Source: Paroceanicella profunda
GTDB taxonomy: Bacteria > Pseudomonadota > Alphaproteobacteria > Rhodobacterales > Rhodobacteraceae
Length of the DNA stretch: 64,000 nt
Reading direction: 5' to 3'
Assembly: GCF_005887635.2 (NCBI RefSeq)
Contig: NZ_CP040818.1
Location: 921,001-985,000, forward strand
The notes below the pieces were generated by a model. The model did no database searches, was not told the origin of the DNA, and was given only the letters and a program-made list of their open reading frames with translations. Both the position numbers and the translations under genes were made by a program. This document shows, in pieces, positions 43,423 through 52,987 of the stretch (positions within the stretch are counted from its first letter, which is position 1; the number at the start of each line of letters is the position of its first letter).

Positions 43423-44745
43423 TTAACCGGGTTCAAAGCCAGGTCCGCTCCCGCGTTCGCGGGAGCGTTCCACATCGCGAGTCTCGCGCTGCCTCTGGCG
43501 TTGCTTTGATTGTTGGGTCGGGATGGGGGCAGCCGCGCCCATTTCCATGTACCGCGCGACATCGCGGCCGAGCGCGGTGATGCGTTCATTTTGCTTGTCG
43601 CGCGCGAGCTTGATCTGGCGCTGCAGATTGCGCCGCTCGGCAAGCTGGCGCTCGATCACCGTTTGCTTTTCGGCTCGGTCGCGCGCCTGCGCTCTGGCGA
43701 TCTCGGCCTCGTTTTCCTGCCTGATCTTGTGGTTCTTGCCCGTGATCCAGCCCCAAAGACCCTTGAGACCTCGCGGCGTACGCGCCGCCCGTTTGCGTTC
43801 CTCATCCAGCCAGCGTTCCTGTTGCTGGGTCTTGAGCCCGTCCCGTACTTGCCGGTGGCGCTGCACCATTTGTTCGCGCTGGAACTGCGCGGCCAGGCCA
43901 GCTTTCTCGGCTCTGGCCTGTTCCTCCTTCGCCCATGCCTGCAGCCTGGGCGTCATCTTCTCCGCGATCCGCGCCTTTGCTTCATCGACCGAAGGTAACT
44001 CCCGCGCACCCCCCAGCCGCTCTTTGAGGTCTTTTGTTTTCGCGCCTGTTGTGCGGCTCAGGGAATAAATCTCGCCGCGCCAGTCAACGGCGACGTAGCC
44101 GCGCGCATCACCCCGCGCCAGAAAATACCCCCGCTCGCGTAGTGCCGACTCAAACGCCGCGCGATTGTCGGACGCGCTCCAGCATTCCTGCAATGCCTGC
44201 TTTATGGCCTTCGGGTCTTGGTGCGTGCGCTTGGCCTGTTGCCATTCCTCGCGGGTAAACTGGAACGGATCGCGCTGGCGCTGATCGCGGAAGCCCTTCG
44301 GCATTTCCCAGCCATGCTCAAGGTAAAGGTCGCGCGCGATGCCGTTCAGCGCGCGTTTGTAGAAGGGCAGGTTGATGGCCTTCATCTCTTCGCCGTCGAT
44401 CCGGCTCCAGACGGCATGGGCATGACGCCTGCCTTCCTTTTCATGGAAGACGATAGCGCGGGGTTGGCCTTCCAGGCCGAGTTCGCTTTCGATCCTGCCG
44501 ATGGCCTGCTCGAACGCCTCGACCGGCACGGCTTCATGTTGCGGCGGGCTGAGCGAGAGTGAGAACAGGTGTTTCTGGCAACGCGTGCCCTTGGCGATGG
44601 CCTCGCTTTCCTGCATCGCGCCGAACAAATCATCGGCGGCAAAGCCGCGCAGATCGTGCAATTCGATATGCTCGTTCTCCGCGCCCCGCATCAGGTGGTT
44701 TGCCAGTTCGCGCCCATTGCCGCGCTCATTGCCTTTCAGGATCAT
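43423..44745 (-). CDS. mobA: Relaxase/mobilisation protein MobA-like
   Basis: 440 residues; ATG at 44745 overlaps the mobC stop (ATGA). N-terminal relaxase domain: MILKGNERGNGRELANHLM, then HLFSLSLSPP and the metal-binding HEKEGRRHAHAVWSRID (about residues 99-115). Middle contains GYFLARGDARGYVAVDWRGE, followed by a long Arg/Gln/Glu-rich coiled-coil C terminus. This is the MobA/VirD2-like type found on alphaproteobacterial plasmids and is unrelated to the DUF3363 relaxase at 17765. Confidence 0.9.
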   Translation of the reverse strand: MILKGNERGNGRELANHLMRGAENEHIELHDLRGFAADDLFGAMQESEAIAKGTRCQKHLFSLSLSPPQHEAVPVEAFEQAIGRIESELGLEGQPRAIVFHEKEGRRHAHAVWSRIDGEEMKAINLPFYKRALNGIARDLYLEHGWEMPKGFRDQRQRDPFQFTREEWQQAKRTHQDPKAIKQALQECWSASDNRAAFESALRERGYFLARGDARGYVAVDWRGEIYSLSRTTGAKTKDLKERLGGARELPSVDEAKARIAEKMTPRLQAWAKEEQARAEKAGLAAQFQREQMVQRHRQVRDGLKTQQQERWLDEERKRAARTPRGLKGLWGWITGKNHKIRQENEAEIARAQARDRAEKQTVIERQLAERRNLQRQIKLARDKQNERITALGRDVARYMEMGAAAPIPTQQSKQRQRQRETRDVERSRERGSGPGFEPG

Positions 44746-45146
44746 TGCGCGCCTCCATCCATGCCGAGGGCACGCAGCAGTTCGGCGCGGATCGCCATGA
44801 CCTCCTGGCAAGCCTGCTTGATTTCTTCTTCTGTCTCGGGATGGACGGGCAAAGTGCCGGTATTCACAGCCCGCGCCAGCTGGTTCAGGTTCTGGGACAG
44901 ACGCGACCCGCCAAGCGCGGCCAGCACCCTTGCCAGCGCCTGATGGTCGGCGAGCGGCTTGGCACCGCGCCGCCGAACTTTCGGCAGATCGCTCTCGAAC
45001 AGCCTGGCTTTGATATACGCGCCAAGCGGCACGCCGTTCGCAGCCTCTTCCAGCTTCGCCCGTTCCTCGAAGCTGAGCCGCAGCGAGAACGGCGGCGGCG
45101 TCTTGCACTTGGCTATCTGGTTGAATTTATGGTGCGTTTTCGTCAT
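44742..45146 (-). CDS. mobC: MobC-like mobilisation accessory protein
   Basis: 134 residues. N-terminal ribbon-helix-helix-like part (FSLRLSFEERAKLEEAANGVPLGAYIKARLF) and the MobC signature RLSQNLNQLARAVNTGTLP near residues 80-100. MobC proteins bind oriT and help the relaxase melt the nick site. First gene of the minus-strand mob operon, so the oriT is expected just upstream, to the right of 45146. Confidence 0.9.
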   Translation of the reverse strand: MTKTHHKFNQIAKCKTPPPFSLRLSFEERAKLEEAANGVPLGAYIKARLFESDLPKVRRRGAKPLADHQALARVLAALGGSRLSQNLNQLARAVNTGTLPVHPETEEEIKQACQEVMAIRAELLRALGMDGGAQ

Positions 45147-45734
45147 CGTCGCACCGCGGGGCTTTAAACCCTATGGATGCGAGATGGCTTTCCCATTCCT
45201 CCAGCGCTTCGAAGAGAGAGTTCGAACTTTCTCCTCCCAGGCGCACCAATCCTCTCAAGGGCTTAGAGCCGTTCTTCCCCGATTGCCCCTCCTCGTCTCA
45301 GGATATGCACCAAGCAACGGTGCTCAGATTCTTCTTGCTGGGACAATCCGGCACCACGAGGCGCGTTCTGGCACCCATGCCACACGCATGCTTCCGGGAG
45401 GCTGCGGTGCAGGGCCGGGCGGGCACGTCGGCACATCTGTTTCAACGTAGCCTGCCCCCCTGGAGCGGACTGCTTTCGGACGAATGGGGATGCTACAGGC
45501 CCCACTCTCATTTCCCGTCCTCCGGGCCACGCGATATTGGGCATGGCGTCAGAGATGTCCGTCACAGCCTTCCCGGCGAAAGACGCCGGTGTTCCGGGTT
45601 TCTGTGCCATCTCCACTCCCTCGTGGTTGCGATGAGCCGGAAGCCCTCCTTTCCGAAGGCAGTTCAGGCCCCCGTCAGCGCCGATGCCGGACAGATCCCG
45701 CTGGCCGAAGGCCGCGTCGACGACAGTGCAGGGA
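45147..45734. other. Gene-free right boundary of the mobile region
   Basis: 588 bp with no supported gene. The left part (45147-45260) is the likely place for the mobC-side oriT and promoter. No integrase, att duplication of the tRNA-Arg 3' end, or inverted repeat was recognised. The island probably ends somewhere in this stretch. Confidence 0.5.
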
Positions 45735-46901
45735 TCATTGCGAGCGTCCCGCGGTGGGCGGCGCGCCGATACCCGTGTCGGAGACTGGTCCGTGCGGATA
45801 CTCGGGGCTGTGCGAATGCGTGGCCTGATCGCCAGACGCGACGCCGGTGAACCCCTCGCTGCCGTAGAATGCCCGGTGGAGCCCCCAATAGCTGCCCATG
45901 AACACGGCGACGGCCATCGCCAGACCCGCCGGTATCGCGGGAACCGCGGATTTGAAGCGTGGCAGAAGGCGTGTCTGGCGGCAGCGATCGGCCACAACGG
46001 CGACGAGGACGGCCATGATCAGGCCGTGCCCGATGAGATCGATACGCCCGAATGGCCAGACCGCCGCAGTGAAGATGACAATCAGGGCAGCGGCTGACAG
46101 CCTTCGGATCAGCGGGGTCCACAGCAGGCCGAACCCCATCGTGAATTCGGCAACCCCTGCCATCGGAATGAAGACGTCGCGTGGCATCCCGAAGGTGAGG
46201 AACGGCTTCTCCAGAACCAGCGGGTAGAACCAGCCCGGAAATGCGAACTTCTCCAGGCTCGACCACATGAGGGCGACCGCGAGACCCCACCGCAGGACCT
46301 CGAATCGATGGGACCGCCAAGCCTCGTTCTTCGAGGGTTCGAGGACAAGGTAGCCGGCAACACCGAGGCCAAGCGCCAGATAGTCGAACAGGTGAAACAG
46401 GTCGTAGTCTCTGAGGGCCAGAACCCAGAGAAGGATGATCCCGGCGCCCGCGAGCGGCATCGTCCGGCGGAAGAAGATGCAGCCGGCGATGAGAAGCTGC
46501 AGCCACGATACCCATTCCGCGGGCGTCTTCAGATCCGGCGTCAGATACACTCCGCCCACCGAGAAGATGGCCACGAAGAAGGCGCCGACGGTGACGCGCA
46601 CATAGTCATCGAGCCTGTGCCCCACAGGTGCCGAAAGCCGGTCGAGCCCGGCATGAATGCCGCTTCCGGAACGGCTCGCTTCGATCAGCCGGGCGGCCAC
46701 GAAGAAGAGCGCGGCAAGAAGGATCCCGGCCCAGAACCATGGATCCGCCATCACGCTTGCGATCGGCTGCGGGCTGGCTCCGACGATGTAGGGCGCGAAC
46801 CATTTGACATGGGCGGAGGCGGACGTGACGGCTCCCAGGGTTCCGAGAAGGAAACTGGCCGCCAGTATTTCCCTTCGTTGCCTGTGTCGGTCCCTGCACA
46901 T
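45735..46901 (-). CDS. Multi-pass membrane protein, DoxX-like C-terminal part
   Basis: 388 residues. Begins with a signal-like segment ending in SASAHVKWF, then about nine to ten hydrophobic helices. The second half has the DoxX-like pattern (SSLEKFAFPGWFYPL, then FTMGFGLLWTPLIRRLSA). The C terminus is His/Pro-rich (HSHSPEYPHG), possibly metal binding. No operon partners nearby. The precise role is unknown; DoxX-like proteins are linked to redox or sulfur/quinone functions. Confidence 0.75.
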   Translation of the reverse strand: MCRDRHRQRREILAASFLLGTLGAVTSASAHVKWFAPYIVGASPQPIASVMADPWFWAGILLAALFFVAARLIEASRSGSGIHAGLDRLSAPVGHRLDDYVRVTVGAFFVAIFSVGGVYLTPDLKTPAEWVSWLQLLIAGCIFFRRTMPLAGAGIILLWVLALRDYDLFHLFDYLALGLGVAGYLVLEPSKNEAWRSHRFEVLRWGLAVALMWSSLEKFAFPGWFYPLVLEKPFLTFGMPRDVFIPMAGVAEFTMGFGLLWTPLIRRLSAAALIVIFTAAVWPFGRIDLIGHGLIMAVLVAVVADRCRQTRLLPRFKSAVPAIPAGLAMAVAVFMGSYWGLHRAFYGSEGFTGVASGDQATHSHSPEYPHGPVSDTGIGAPPTAGRSQ

Positions 46902-47184
46902 TGGATAGTTCCTTCCTGTTGCCTGCAGTATCAGCCCGGCTGAACCGCGCGGTGATATCGGGATGCAGGGTGATTCAGCGACAGGTGCGGAGCGAAGTCT
47001 TGTCGCGCCGGCTCGAAAGCGTTCCGGATGTCCGTAACGGGCGCGCCGGCGGTTGTGGCGGAGGCGAAAATCGGTTCATCTGCCGCGTCGGCCAAGGCTG
47101 AACGGGCTTGCGTGGGACAGGTCTCCACCGCGAGTCCTGCCGGGGGGACGCGGGCTTCAGGCCGGGCGATGCCCGCGCAGGTCG

Positions 47185-48039
47185 TCAGGCCATCGGCAAG
47201 CGCGCCTCGATCCAGTCCCGGATGTCGGCCATAACCTCCTCCTTGCCCAGGTCACTCAGGAGATCGTGGTAATGGCCGTCATAGAGCCTGAGCGACTTGT
47301 CGGTCGATCCGGCAGTCTCGTGGAAGAACCGGCTCCCGCTCGGCCTGGTGGCTTTGTCGGCCGTCCCGTGAAGGATGAGGACAGGCAGGGTGATGAGCGG
47401 AAACTCACGCTTCAGCCGCTCGTCGGCCCGTATCAGCGATGCCACGGTTTGACACGGCTGGGATTCACCGGCGATCAGCGGGTCGTCGTTCAACGCCTTG
47501 ACGACCTCCGGGTCTCGCGAGAAATCCGCGTTCCTGAGCCGCAGGACACGCGCATGGGGCGCGATGCGGCTGACGCCCTTGATCACGGCCAGGGCGATGT
47601 CGGGCGCCGGCACCTGGAAGGCGAAGCTCTCGCAGATGAGGCCGGCGAGTTGCGATTGGTTCTCGAGCGCGTAGACGCAGGATGTCACGCCGCCGGCGCT
47701 GTGGCCGAGAAGATAGACCGGAAGACCCGGCTCCCGCACCCTGGCGAGCCGGATCAGGGCAGAGAGGTCGCTGACGTAATCGTCAATGCTCCCGGCGAAG
47801 AACCGGTCTCCTTCGGATCGACCGCGACCGCGCAGGTCAAGCGCGTAGACGGAGAGACCGGCGGCGACCATCTGCTCGGCGACCCAGGCGTATTGGCCGC
47901 TGTGCGAGTTGAGCCCGTGGCAGATGGCGAGGATCGCGCGCGGCGGGGTCGACGGGCGCCAGATGCGGGCGAAAATCTGCAGCCCGCCGCTGGTGATGTG
48001 GACCTCCTCGGGGGAAAGCCTGTCGGTGAGTCTGGTCAT
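47185..48039 (-). CDS. Alpha/beta hydrolase, monoacylglycerol lipase/lysophospholipase type
   Basis: 284 residues. Classical serine hydrolase fold of the Hydrolase_4 group: CHGLNSHSGQY (oxyanion hole), DLRGRGRSEG, nucleophile elbow GHSAGG (about residues 114-119), Asp in HGTADKATRP and His in LYDGHYHDLL. It probably hydrolyses monoacylglycerols or lysophospholipids in the cytosol. Monocistronic; divergent from the PAS kinase at 48256. Confidence 0.9.
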   Translation of the reverse strand: MTRLTDRLSPEEVHITSGGLQIFARIWRPSTPPRAILAICHGLNSHSGQYAWVAEQMVAAGLSVYALDLRGRGRSEGDRFFAGSIDDYVSDLSALIRLARVREPGLPVYLLGHSAGGVTSCVYALENQSQLAGLICESFAFQVPAPDIALAVIKGVSRIAPHARVLRLRNADFSRDPEVVKALNDDPLIAGESQPCQTVASLIRADERLKREFPLITLPVLILHGTADKATRPSGSRFFHETAGSTDKSLRLYDGHYHDLLSDLGKEEVMADIRDWIEARLPMA

Positions 48040-48255
48040 CGGAACCTCTGTTTCGTCGCTGATGCCGTTGCTTGACTTCTAGCGCGAAACATGGGGTTCT
48101 CGAATATAGGGAATGGGTTGCTTCACTTATACGAAAGTTTCCCTCCGGCCGCGGCGGAAGATCAAGAACAAGTCATTTCAGATACTCAGACGATGGATTG
48201 GTATGTGCCTGGGTGATTTTTGTTCGCGGGAGAGGACGGAGCTGAGGCATATCCC

Positions 48256-51237
48256 ATGACTGATCTGGATGATGGTCTTCCGGACCTCGTACCCGACAGC
48301 ATCGTCGCTCGCGCAATGGATGGGCGCGTACGCCACTGGAATGGCGGGGCGGAGCGCCTGTACGGGTGGCCGGCGCACGCTGTCCTCGGAAGGGACATCG
48401 ATGAGCTCGTGCGGTCTCGCCATCCGTTCGGCCTGGCCGCCATCATGGAAGCGCTCAAGACCGACGGACGCTGGGAAGGAGAGATTTTCAGGACGGCCGC
48501 CGATGGAAGGGAGCTGTGTGTCTCCGTCCGGGCGATGCTGCGACGCGGCGCGGACGGCAGCCCCCCGGAGATCATCGAATGGTCGCGCGATACGGCGCGC
48601 GCCAGCAAGTCGGAAATCGACGGGCACAGATACGAGAACATCTTCCACGCAATGGCCGTTTCGTTCTGGGAGCTGGATTTCTCGCGGGTGCGCAAGGCGA
48701 TCGGCGAGCTTGTGGCCTCGGGCGTGACCGACGTCGCGGGATACCTCAGGACCGACACCGATTTCATCGACGCCGCGATCGAACTGGTCTCGGTTGTCGA
48801 CGTGAACGACATGACGGCCGAGCTGTTCGCAGCCCCGCGCGACATCATCCTGTCGCAGCACATGGGCTGGGCCTGGCCGCCGGACAGCCGGCATGTCTTC
48901 GCGGAATCGCTGATCGCCGCGGCACGGCAGGAGGACAGCTACAGCACCGAAACCGTCGTGACGACATACGATGGCCGCCGGATGGACGTGCTCTTCACCG
49001 TCTGCTGGCCCACAGGCCACAAGGCCAAGGGAACCGTTCTCGTCGGCGTCATCGATATCAGCGAACGCAAGCGGGCAACGGCGGAACTGCGCAGGAGCGA
49101 GGAAAGGTATCGCCGCCTGTTTGAAGCGATGGCCGTCGGCTATCTCGAGGCCGACATGGACCGCGTCGACGACCTGCTGGACGATCTGAGGGCGGCCGGC
49201 GTCGAGGATCTTGTCGCGTACATCGACGCACATCCGGAGTTTGTGCGCCGGGCGATCGACGCCATTGTGCTGGTGGATGCCAACGAAATGGCGATCGACC
49301 TGTTCGAGGCTGGCTCTCGGGACAACGTGCTCGGCGCGCCGGGCAGGTTCATTCCCCCCGAAGGCGAATGGGCGTTTCGCGAAGCGTTCGTCAGCCGCTA
49401 TCACAAGCGGAAGCTCGGGCCGCTCGACCTGCAGTTCCGCACGTCTGAAGGAAAGCTGATCGATGTCCGGTTCACGACATGGACGACGCCTGACCGCCCG
49501 CGCGGCGAGAACGTGCTGATCAGCCTCCTCGACATCGGGGAACACAAGCGGGCCTATCGGGAACTGGAGGTCAGCGAGCACCGGTATCGCGACCTGTTCA
49601 ACCACATGCCGATCGCCCTGCTGCAACTCGACATGAGGCCGCTTTTCAGCCGGCTCGCGGCCTTGCGGGCGGACGGTATCGCCGATCTGGCTGCCCATGT
49701 CCGGGACAATCCCGATTTCGTGCAGGAGGCCCTGCACCTGCCCCGGATCGAGGACGCGAATGCCGAAGCGTTGCGTCTGTTCGAGGCCGGAAATGTCGAC
49801 GACATAAGGGGCCCGATCACGTGGGGGTGGAAGGAGAGCCCCGAGACCATCGGCCGGTCGCTTCAGGCCCGGCTGGCCGGCCGGCCATCCTATTCGGAAG
49901 AAACGCGCGTCAACACGCTCGCCGGCAATGTCACCGACGTGCTCTATGCCATGTCCTTTCCGGCGGCGCTCATGGATCGGGGGATCAATGTCGTCGGCTT
50001 CGTCGACATCAGCGAGCGGAAACGGGCCGACCGTGCCCTCGGCCAGAGCGAGCGCCGCTATCGGGACCTGTTCAACCACATGCCGATCGCGCTGTGGCAA
50101 TGCGATACGTCAGGGCTCACGGACATGCTGGCGCAACTGAAGGCGGCCGGCGTCACTGACCTCGGCTCCCATTTCGATGCGCATCCCGGGTTTCTGGCGC
50201 GCTGCCTGGATGTTGTGACCGTTCAGGAGGTCAACGACGCGACCGTCCGGCTGTGCGGCGGAACCGACCCGGCGGAATTTGCCGGAACGACGGCGGCGCG
50301 CTACTGGCACCGCAACCCCGGCCCGTTCCGCCGTTCGATGGAAGCACGCTGGGCGGGGAAGTCCGGGCATGGTGAGGAGACACGCATGCTCGCGCTCGAC
50401 GGCCGCGAGATCGACGTCGCCTTTTCCATTTCCTATCCGCCCGCCCTGCAGGAGCGCGGCATCACCGTCTTCGCCACGGTTGACATCCATGATCGCAAGC
50501 GCGCCGAGGAGCGGCTGCGCCGCGCCCAGGCGGACGTCTCGCACGCCGCCCGAGTCTCGACCCTGGGCGAGTTGACCGCCTCGATCGCGCATGAGGTCAA
50601 CCAGCCGCTTGCCGCGATCTCGGCCCTCGGCCAGGCCAGCCTGCGCTGGCTGGCGCGCGCCGAGCCGGACCTGCAGGAGGTCGCGGCCCTGGCGGGGCAG
50701 ATGGTGGCGGACGCCCGCCGGGCGAGCGACATCATCGCCCGCATTCGTGGCATGGCGCTCAAGCGCGACCCGGAACTGGCCCCCCTTCTCATCAACGAGG
50801 TGGTGGAGGAGGCGCTGCTGATCGTCCGCCACGAGAGCCAGTCGAAGGCCATCGACATCTCTGTCCGGCTGGGAAGCGATCTGCCGCTGATCCACGGGGA
50901 CAAGATCCAGCTCCAGCAGGTCGTCATCAATCTCGCGGTGAACGCCATCCAGGCCATGGCCTCGAACACTGCCAGGCCGCGCCGTCTCACCGTTTCCACC
51001 GGGCTGAGCGAGGATGGCAGCGTGACGGCGACGGTGTCCGATACCGGCCCGGGAATCGCGGCGACCGATATCGATGACCTGTTCACCGGCTTCTTCACCA
51101 CCAAGAAGGAGGGCATGGGCATGGGTCTGTCGATCTGCCGTTCGATCGTGCAGAGCCATGACGGAACGATCAGCGCCAGGAATGGCCCCGATGGCGCCTG
51201 CTTTGTCGTCCGCCTGCCCCCGGCCCTGCGGCAATGA
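48256..51237 (+). CDS. Multi-PAS sensor histidine kinase
   Basis: 993 residues from the ATG at 48256 (GAGG upstream); a TTG further upstream is less likely. An N-terminal PAS domain (about 10-120) is followed by four tandem sensory units of about 155-160 residues that each begin with a motif such as YRDLFNHMPIA and contain a HPEFV...DAN-type core and a DISERKRA-like PAC end. The kinase core has the H-box in ASIAHEVNQPLAAIS (His at about 778), then N, G1 and G2 boxes in the HATPase domain. No transmembrane helix, so a cytosolic sensor. The two response regulators at 51244-52331 face it. Confidence 0.92.
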   Translation: MTDLDDGLPDLVPDSIVARAMDGRVRHWNGGAERLYGWPAHAVLGRDIDELVRSRHPFGLAAIMEALKTDGRWEGEIFRTAADGRELCVSVRAMLRRGADGSPPEIIEWSRDTARASKSEIDGHRYENIFHAMAVSFWELDFSRVRKAIGELVASGVTDVAGYLRTDTDFIDAAIELVSVVDVNDMTAELFAAPRDIILSQHMGWAWPPDSRHVFAESLIAAARQEDSYSTETVVTTYDGRRMDVLFTVCWPTGHKAKGTVLVGVIDISERKRATAELRRSEERYRRLFEAMAVGYLEADMDRVDDLLDDLRAAGVEDLVAYIDAHPEFVRRAIDAIVLVDANEMAIDLFEAGSRDNVLGAPGRFIPPEGEWAFREAFVSRYHKRKLGPLDLQFRTSEGKLIDVRFTTWTTPDRPRGENVLISLLDIGEHKRAYRELEVSEHRYRDLFNHMPIALLQLDMRPLFSRLAALRADGIADLAAHVRDNPDFVQEALHLPRIEDANAEALRLFEAGNVDDIRGPITWGWKESPETIGRSLQARLAGRPSYSEETRVNTLAGNVTDVLYAMSFPAALMDRGINVVGFVDISERKRADRALGQSERRYRDLFNHMPIALWQCDTSGLTDMLAQLKAAGVTDLGSHFDAHPGFLARCLDVVTVQEVNDATVRLCGGTDPAEFAGTTAARYWHRNPGPFRRSMEARWAGKSGHGEETRMLALDGREIDVAFSISYPPALQERGITVFATVDIHDRKRAEERLRRAQADVSHAARVSTLGELTASIAHEVNQPLAAISALGQASLRWLARAEPDLQEVAALAGQMVADARRASDIIARIRGMALKRDPELAPLLINEVVEEALLIVRHESQSKAIDISVRLGSDLPLIHGDKIQLQQVVINLAVNAIQAMASNTARPRRLTVSTGLSEDGSVTATVSDTGPGIAATDIDDLFTGFFTTKKEGMGMGLSICRSIVQSHDGTISARNGPDGACFVVRLPPALRQ

Positions 51238-51243
51238 TCATGG

Positions 51244-51960
51244 CTATGCCTGCGGGCGGATGTCGAGGCGCTCCGCCATGCGCACGAAATCCGCAAGGCT
51301 GCGCGCGCCCATCTTTTTCATCGCCGACGCTCGGTACAGTTTCACCGTGATCTCGCTCAGGCCCAGCTCATGCGCAGCCTGCTTGTTCAGCTTGCCGGAC
51401 GTGACGAGGCCCATCACCTGCTTCTCGCGTGTGGACAGGGTCTCGTAGCACGCCTTGACCTTGCCGAGCTGATCGTCAGCGCTTCTGCGCCGGATGTCGC
51501 GGTCAATGGCGATGCCGACCGCATCCAGCAGATCCTGGTCGCGGAACGGTTTGGGCAGGAAGTCCACCGCACCCGCCTTCATCGCACGCACGGACATGGG
51601 CACGTCGGCATGCGCCGTGATCATGATGACCGGCAGCCTGATCCCGTGGCCCTGCATGCTGGTCTGGAAATCCAGCCCGCTGACGCCGGGAAGCCGGACG
51701 TCGAGCAACAGGCACCCCGGAACATCGTCCACGTCCGCCGCCAGGAACGCCTGGCAGGAGTCGTAAGCCGCCGACCGGATGTCGACCGATCGCAGCACCG
51801 CCGCGATGGCATACCGCATGGACGGGTCGTCATCGACGATATGCACCAGGGACCGGACATTCATCATTTCGGCATTACGCGCAGATGGTTCGCCAATGGG
51901 AAGATTCATCGAATTCTTATATGCAGTGCCCCGAGTATCAAGATACATGTTCATCAGCAT
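51244..51960 (-). CDS. FixJ/LuxR-family response regulator
   Basis: 238 residues if translation starts at 51960, which overlaps the previous stop (ATGCTGA); internal starts at 51909 or 51864 are possible because the receiver domain begins only at about residue 36. Receiver: IVDDDP, phospho-Asp in LLLDVRLPG, Lys in LPKPF. LuxR-type HTH at the C terminus (LSTREKQVMGLVTSGKLNKQ, LSEITVKLYRASAM). It is the likely DNA-binding output of the adjacent kinase. Confidence 0.93.
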   Translation of the reverse strand: MLMNMYLDTRGTAYKNSMNLPIGEPSARNAEMMNVRSLVHIVDDDPSMRYAIAAVLRSVDIRSAAYDSCQAFLAADVDDVPGCLLLDVRLPGVSGLDFQTSMQGHGIRLPVIMITAHADVPMSVRAMKAGAVDFLPKPFRDQDLLDAVGIAIDRDIRRRSADDQLGKVKACYETLSTREKQVMGLVTSGKLNKQAAHELGLSEITVKLYRASAMKKMGARSLADFVRMAERLDIRPQA

Positions 51961-52331
51961 TCCCCTTTACCCACGAATTCCCGGATCACCCTCACGAGTT
52001 CGTTCTCGTCGAATGGCTTCTCGAAATAGCTGGCAGCGCCTGCGGACATCGCGCGGTCGCGCAACGATCGATCCGGCAGGGCCGTCATCACGATCACCGG
52101 CAGCCCGGGCGACGCGATGCGCAGCCGCTTCTGGAGATCGAGGCCGCTCATGCCCGGCATCTGGATATCGGTCAGGACACAGTCCGGAACCGCCCCGGAT
52201 GGCTCCCCCAGAAATTCGTTCGCGCTTCCGAACGTCTGAACATCAAACCCCTCGACCCGCAGAAGGCTGGCGAGCCCTTTGCGGACACTTGCGTCATCAT
52301 CGATGATCGCGATCAGAGGAGAGTTCGGCAT
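51954..52331 (-). CDS. Single-domain response regulator (CheY/FixJ-N type)
   Basis: 125 residues, receiver only: IIDDDASVRKG, phospho-Asp in VLTDIQMPGMSG, switch residues VIVMTAL and Lys in YFEKPFDENE. It overlaps the LuxR-type regulator by 7 nt and is co-transcribed with it. It may modulate the phosphoflow from the PAS kinase as a phosphate sink or intermediate. Confidence 0.93.
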   Translation of the reverse strand: MPNSPLIAIIDDDASVRKGLASLLRVEGFDVQTFGSANEFLGEPSGAVPDCVLTDIQMPGMSGLDLQKRLRIASPGLPVIVMTALPDRSLRDRAMSAGAASYFEKPFDENELVRVIREFVGKGEC

Positions 52332-52909
52332 TCGGGAAGGTTCCGTTCACTGTCCGGGGATGCGCGCTTGACCCGGCCATAGCGCTCGGTCGTGTCGGCA
52401 TCGAAATCGTCGGCACCTGCCTGTATGTCGATCGCCCGTGATCCGCGGGCCGATCGCGACAGCCAGTCCGTGGCGCCGCTTCCCGGAACGACACCCGGCG
52501 CACCTTCGAACTGGCCGAAGACGGCTCTCTCCCGGTTGGCGCACCGGATGTCGCAGACGAGGGCGCATGCGCGGCCGTGGCCACGGGCCCCGGCTTCGGC
52601 AACAGCGACAACCCGTGATCGAGCCAGTCCGGTCCCGATATTCGGCCACTCGGGAAAGGGTGCAGCATCGGGCCCGTCCGGCATTTCCCGCCCCCGAGCC
52701 ACGTCATGGTGAGCACCGGGAAAGGCAGGATCGCTGCTGTCGAAAACGACCACCTTTAGCTTCGGATCGCTGTCGATGCCGTCCGCCGGCAGACGCAATT
52801 CCGCAAGCATCTCCGGGTCATGGAGCGGGATCGGCGGAGTGCTGATCGCGGCGCGCCAACAGGCGGGCCGGGCCTCGGTCACGATCAGGCGCATGGCGGA
52901 GGCCGTCAT
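52313..52909 (-). pseudogene. Decayed enoyl-CoA hydratase/isomerase (crotonase)
   Basis: 198 codons from the ATG at 52909 (GGAG upstream). Crotonase landmarks survive: PIPLHDPEMLAEL, KLKVVVFDSSDPAF, the VVAVAEAGARGHGRACALVCDIR oxyanion region, FGQFEGAPGVVPGSGATDWL and GADDFDADTTERYG. The usual AH(Y/H)D and GGGxE features have changed (GHGRAC) and about 70 C-terminal residues are missing; the tail (NLPECRTLL) is unrelated. The 3' end overlaps the response-regulator start. Most likely a non-functional remnant. Confidence 0.6.
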
Positions 52910-52987
52910 CGGAGTTCTCCAACTGGATTCTCGAAAGCGACCTGGCTGGGGGAGGCCAGGAGCGGTTCGACCCCGGCGCCCGGACAC

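Noticed and set aside
45211..45248. tRNA 3'-end-like string (TTCGAA followed by GCGCACCA), possible right attachment site
   Set aside because: The T stem does not pair and it does not match the 3' end of tRNA-Arg at 6863, so it cannot be called an att repeat by eye.
48178..50100. 640-codon open frame opposite the PAS kinase
   Set aside because: Shadow of a real gene; low-complexity composition, no ribosome site or domain.
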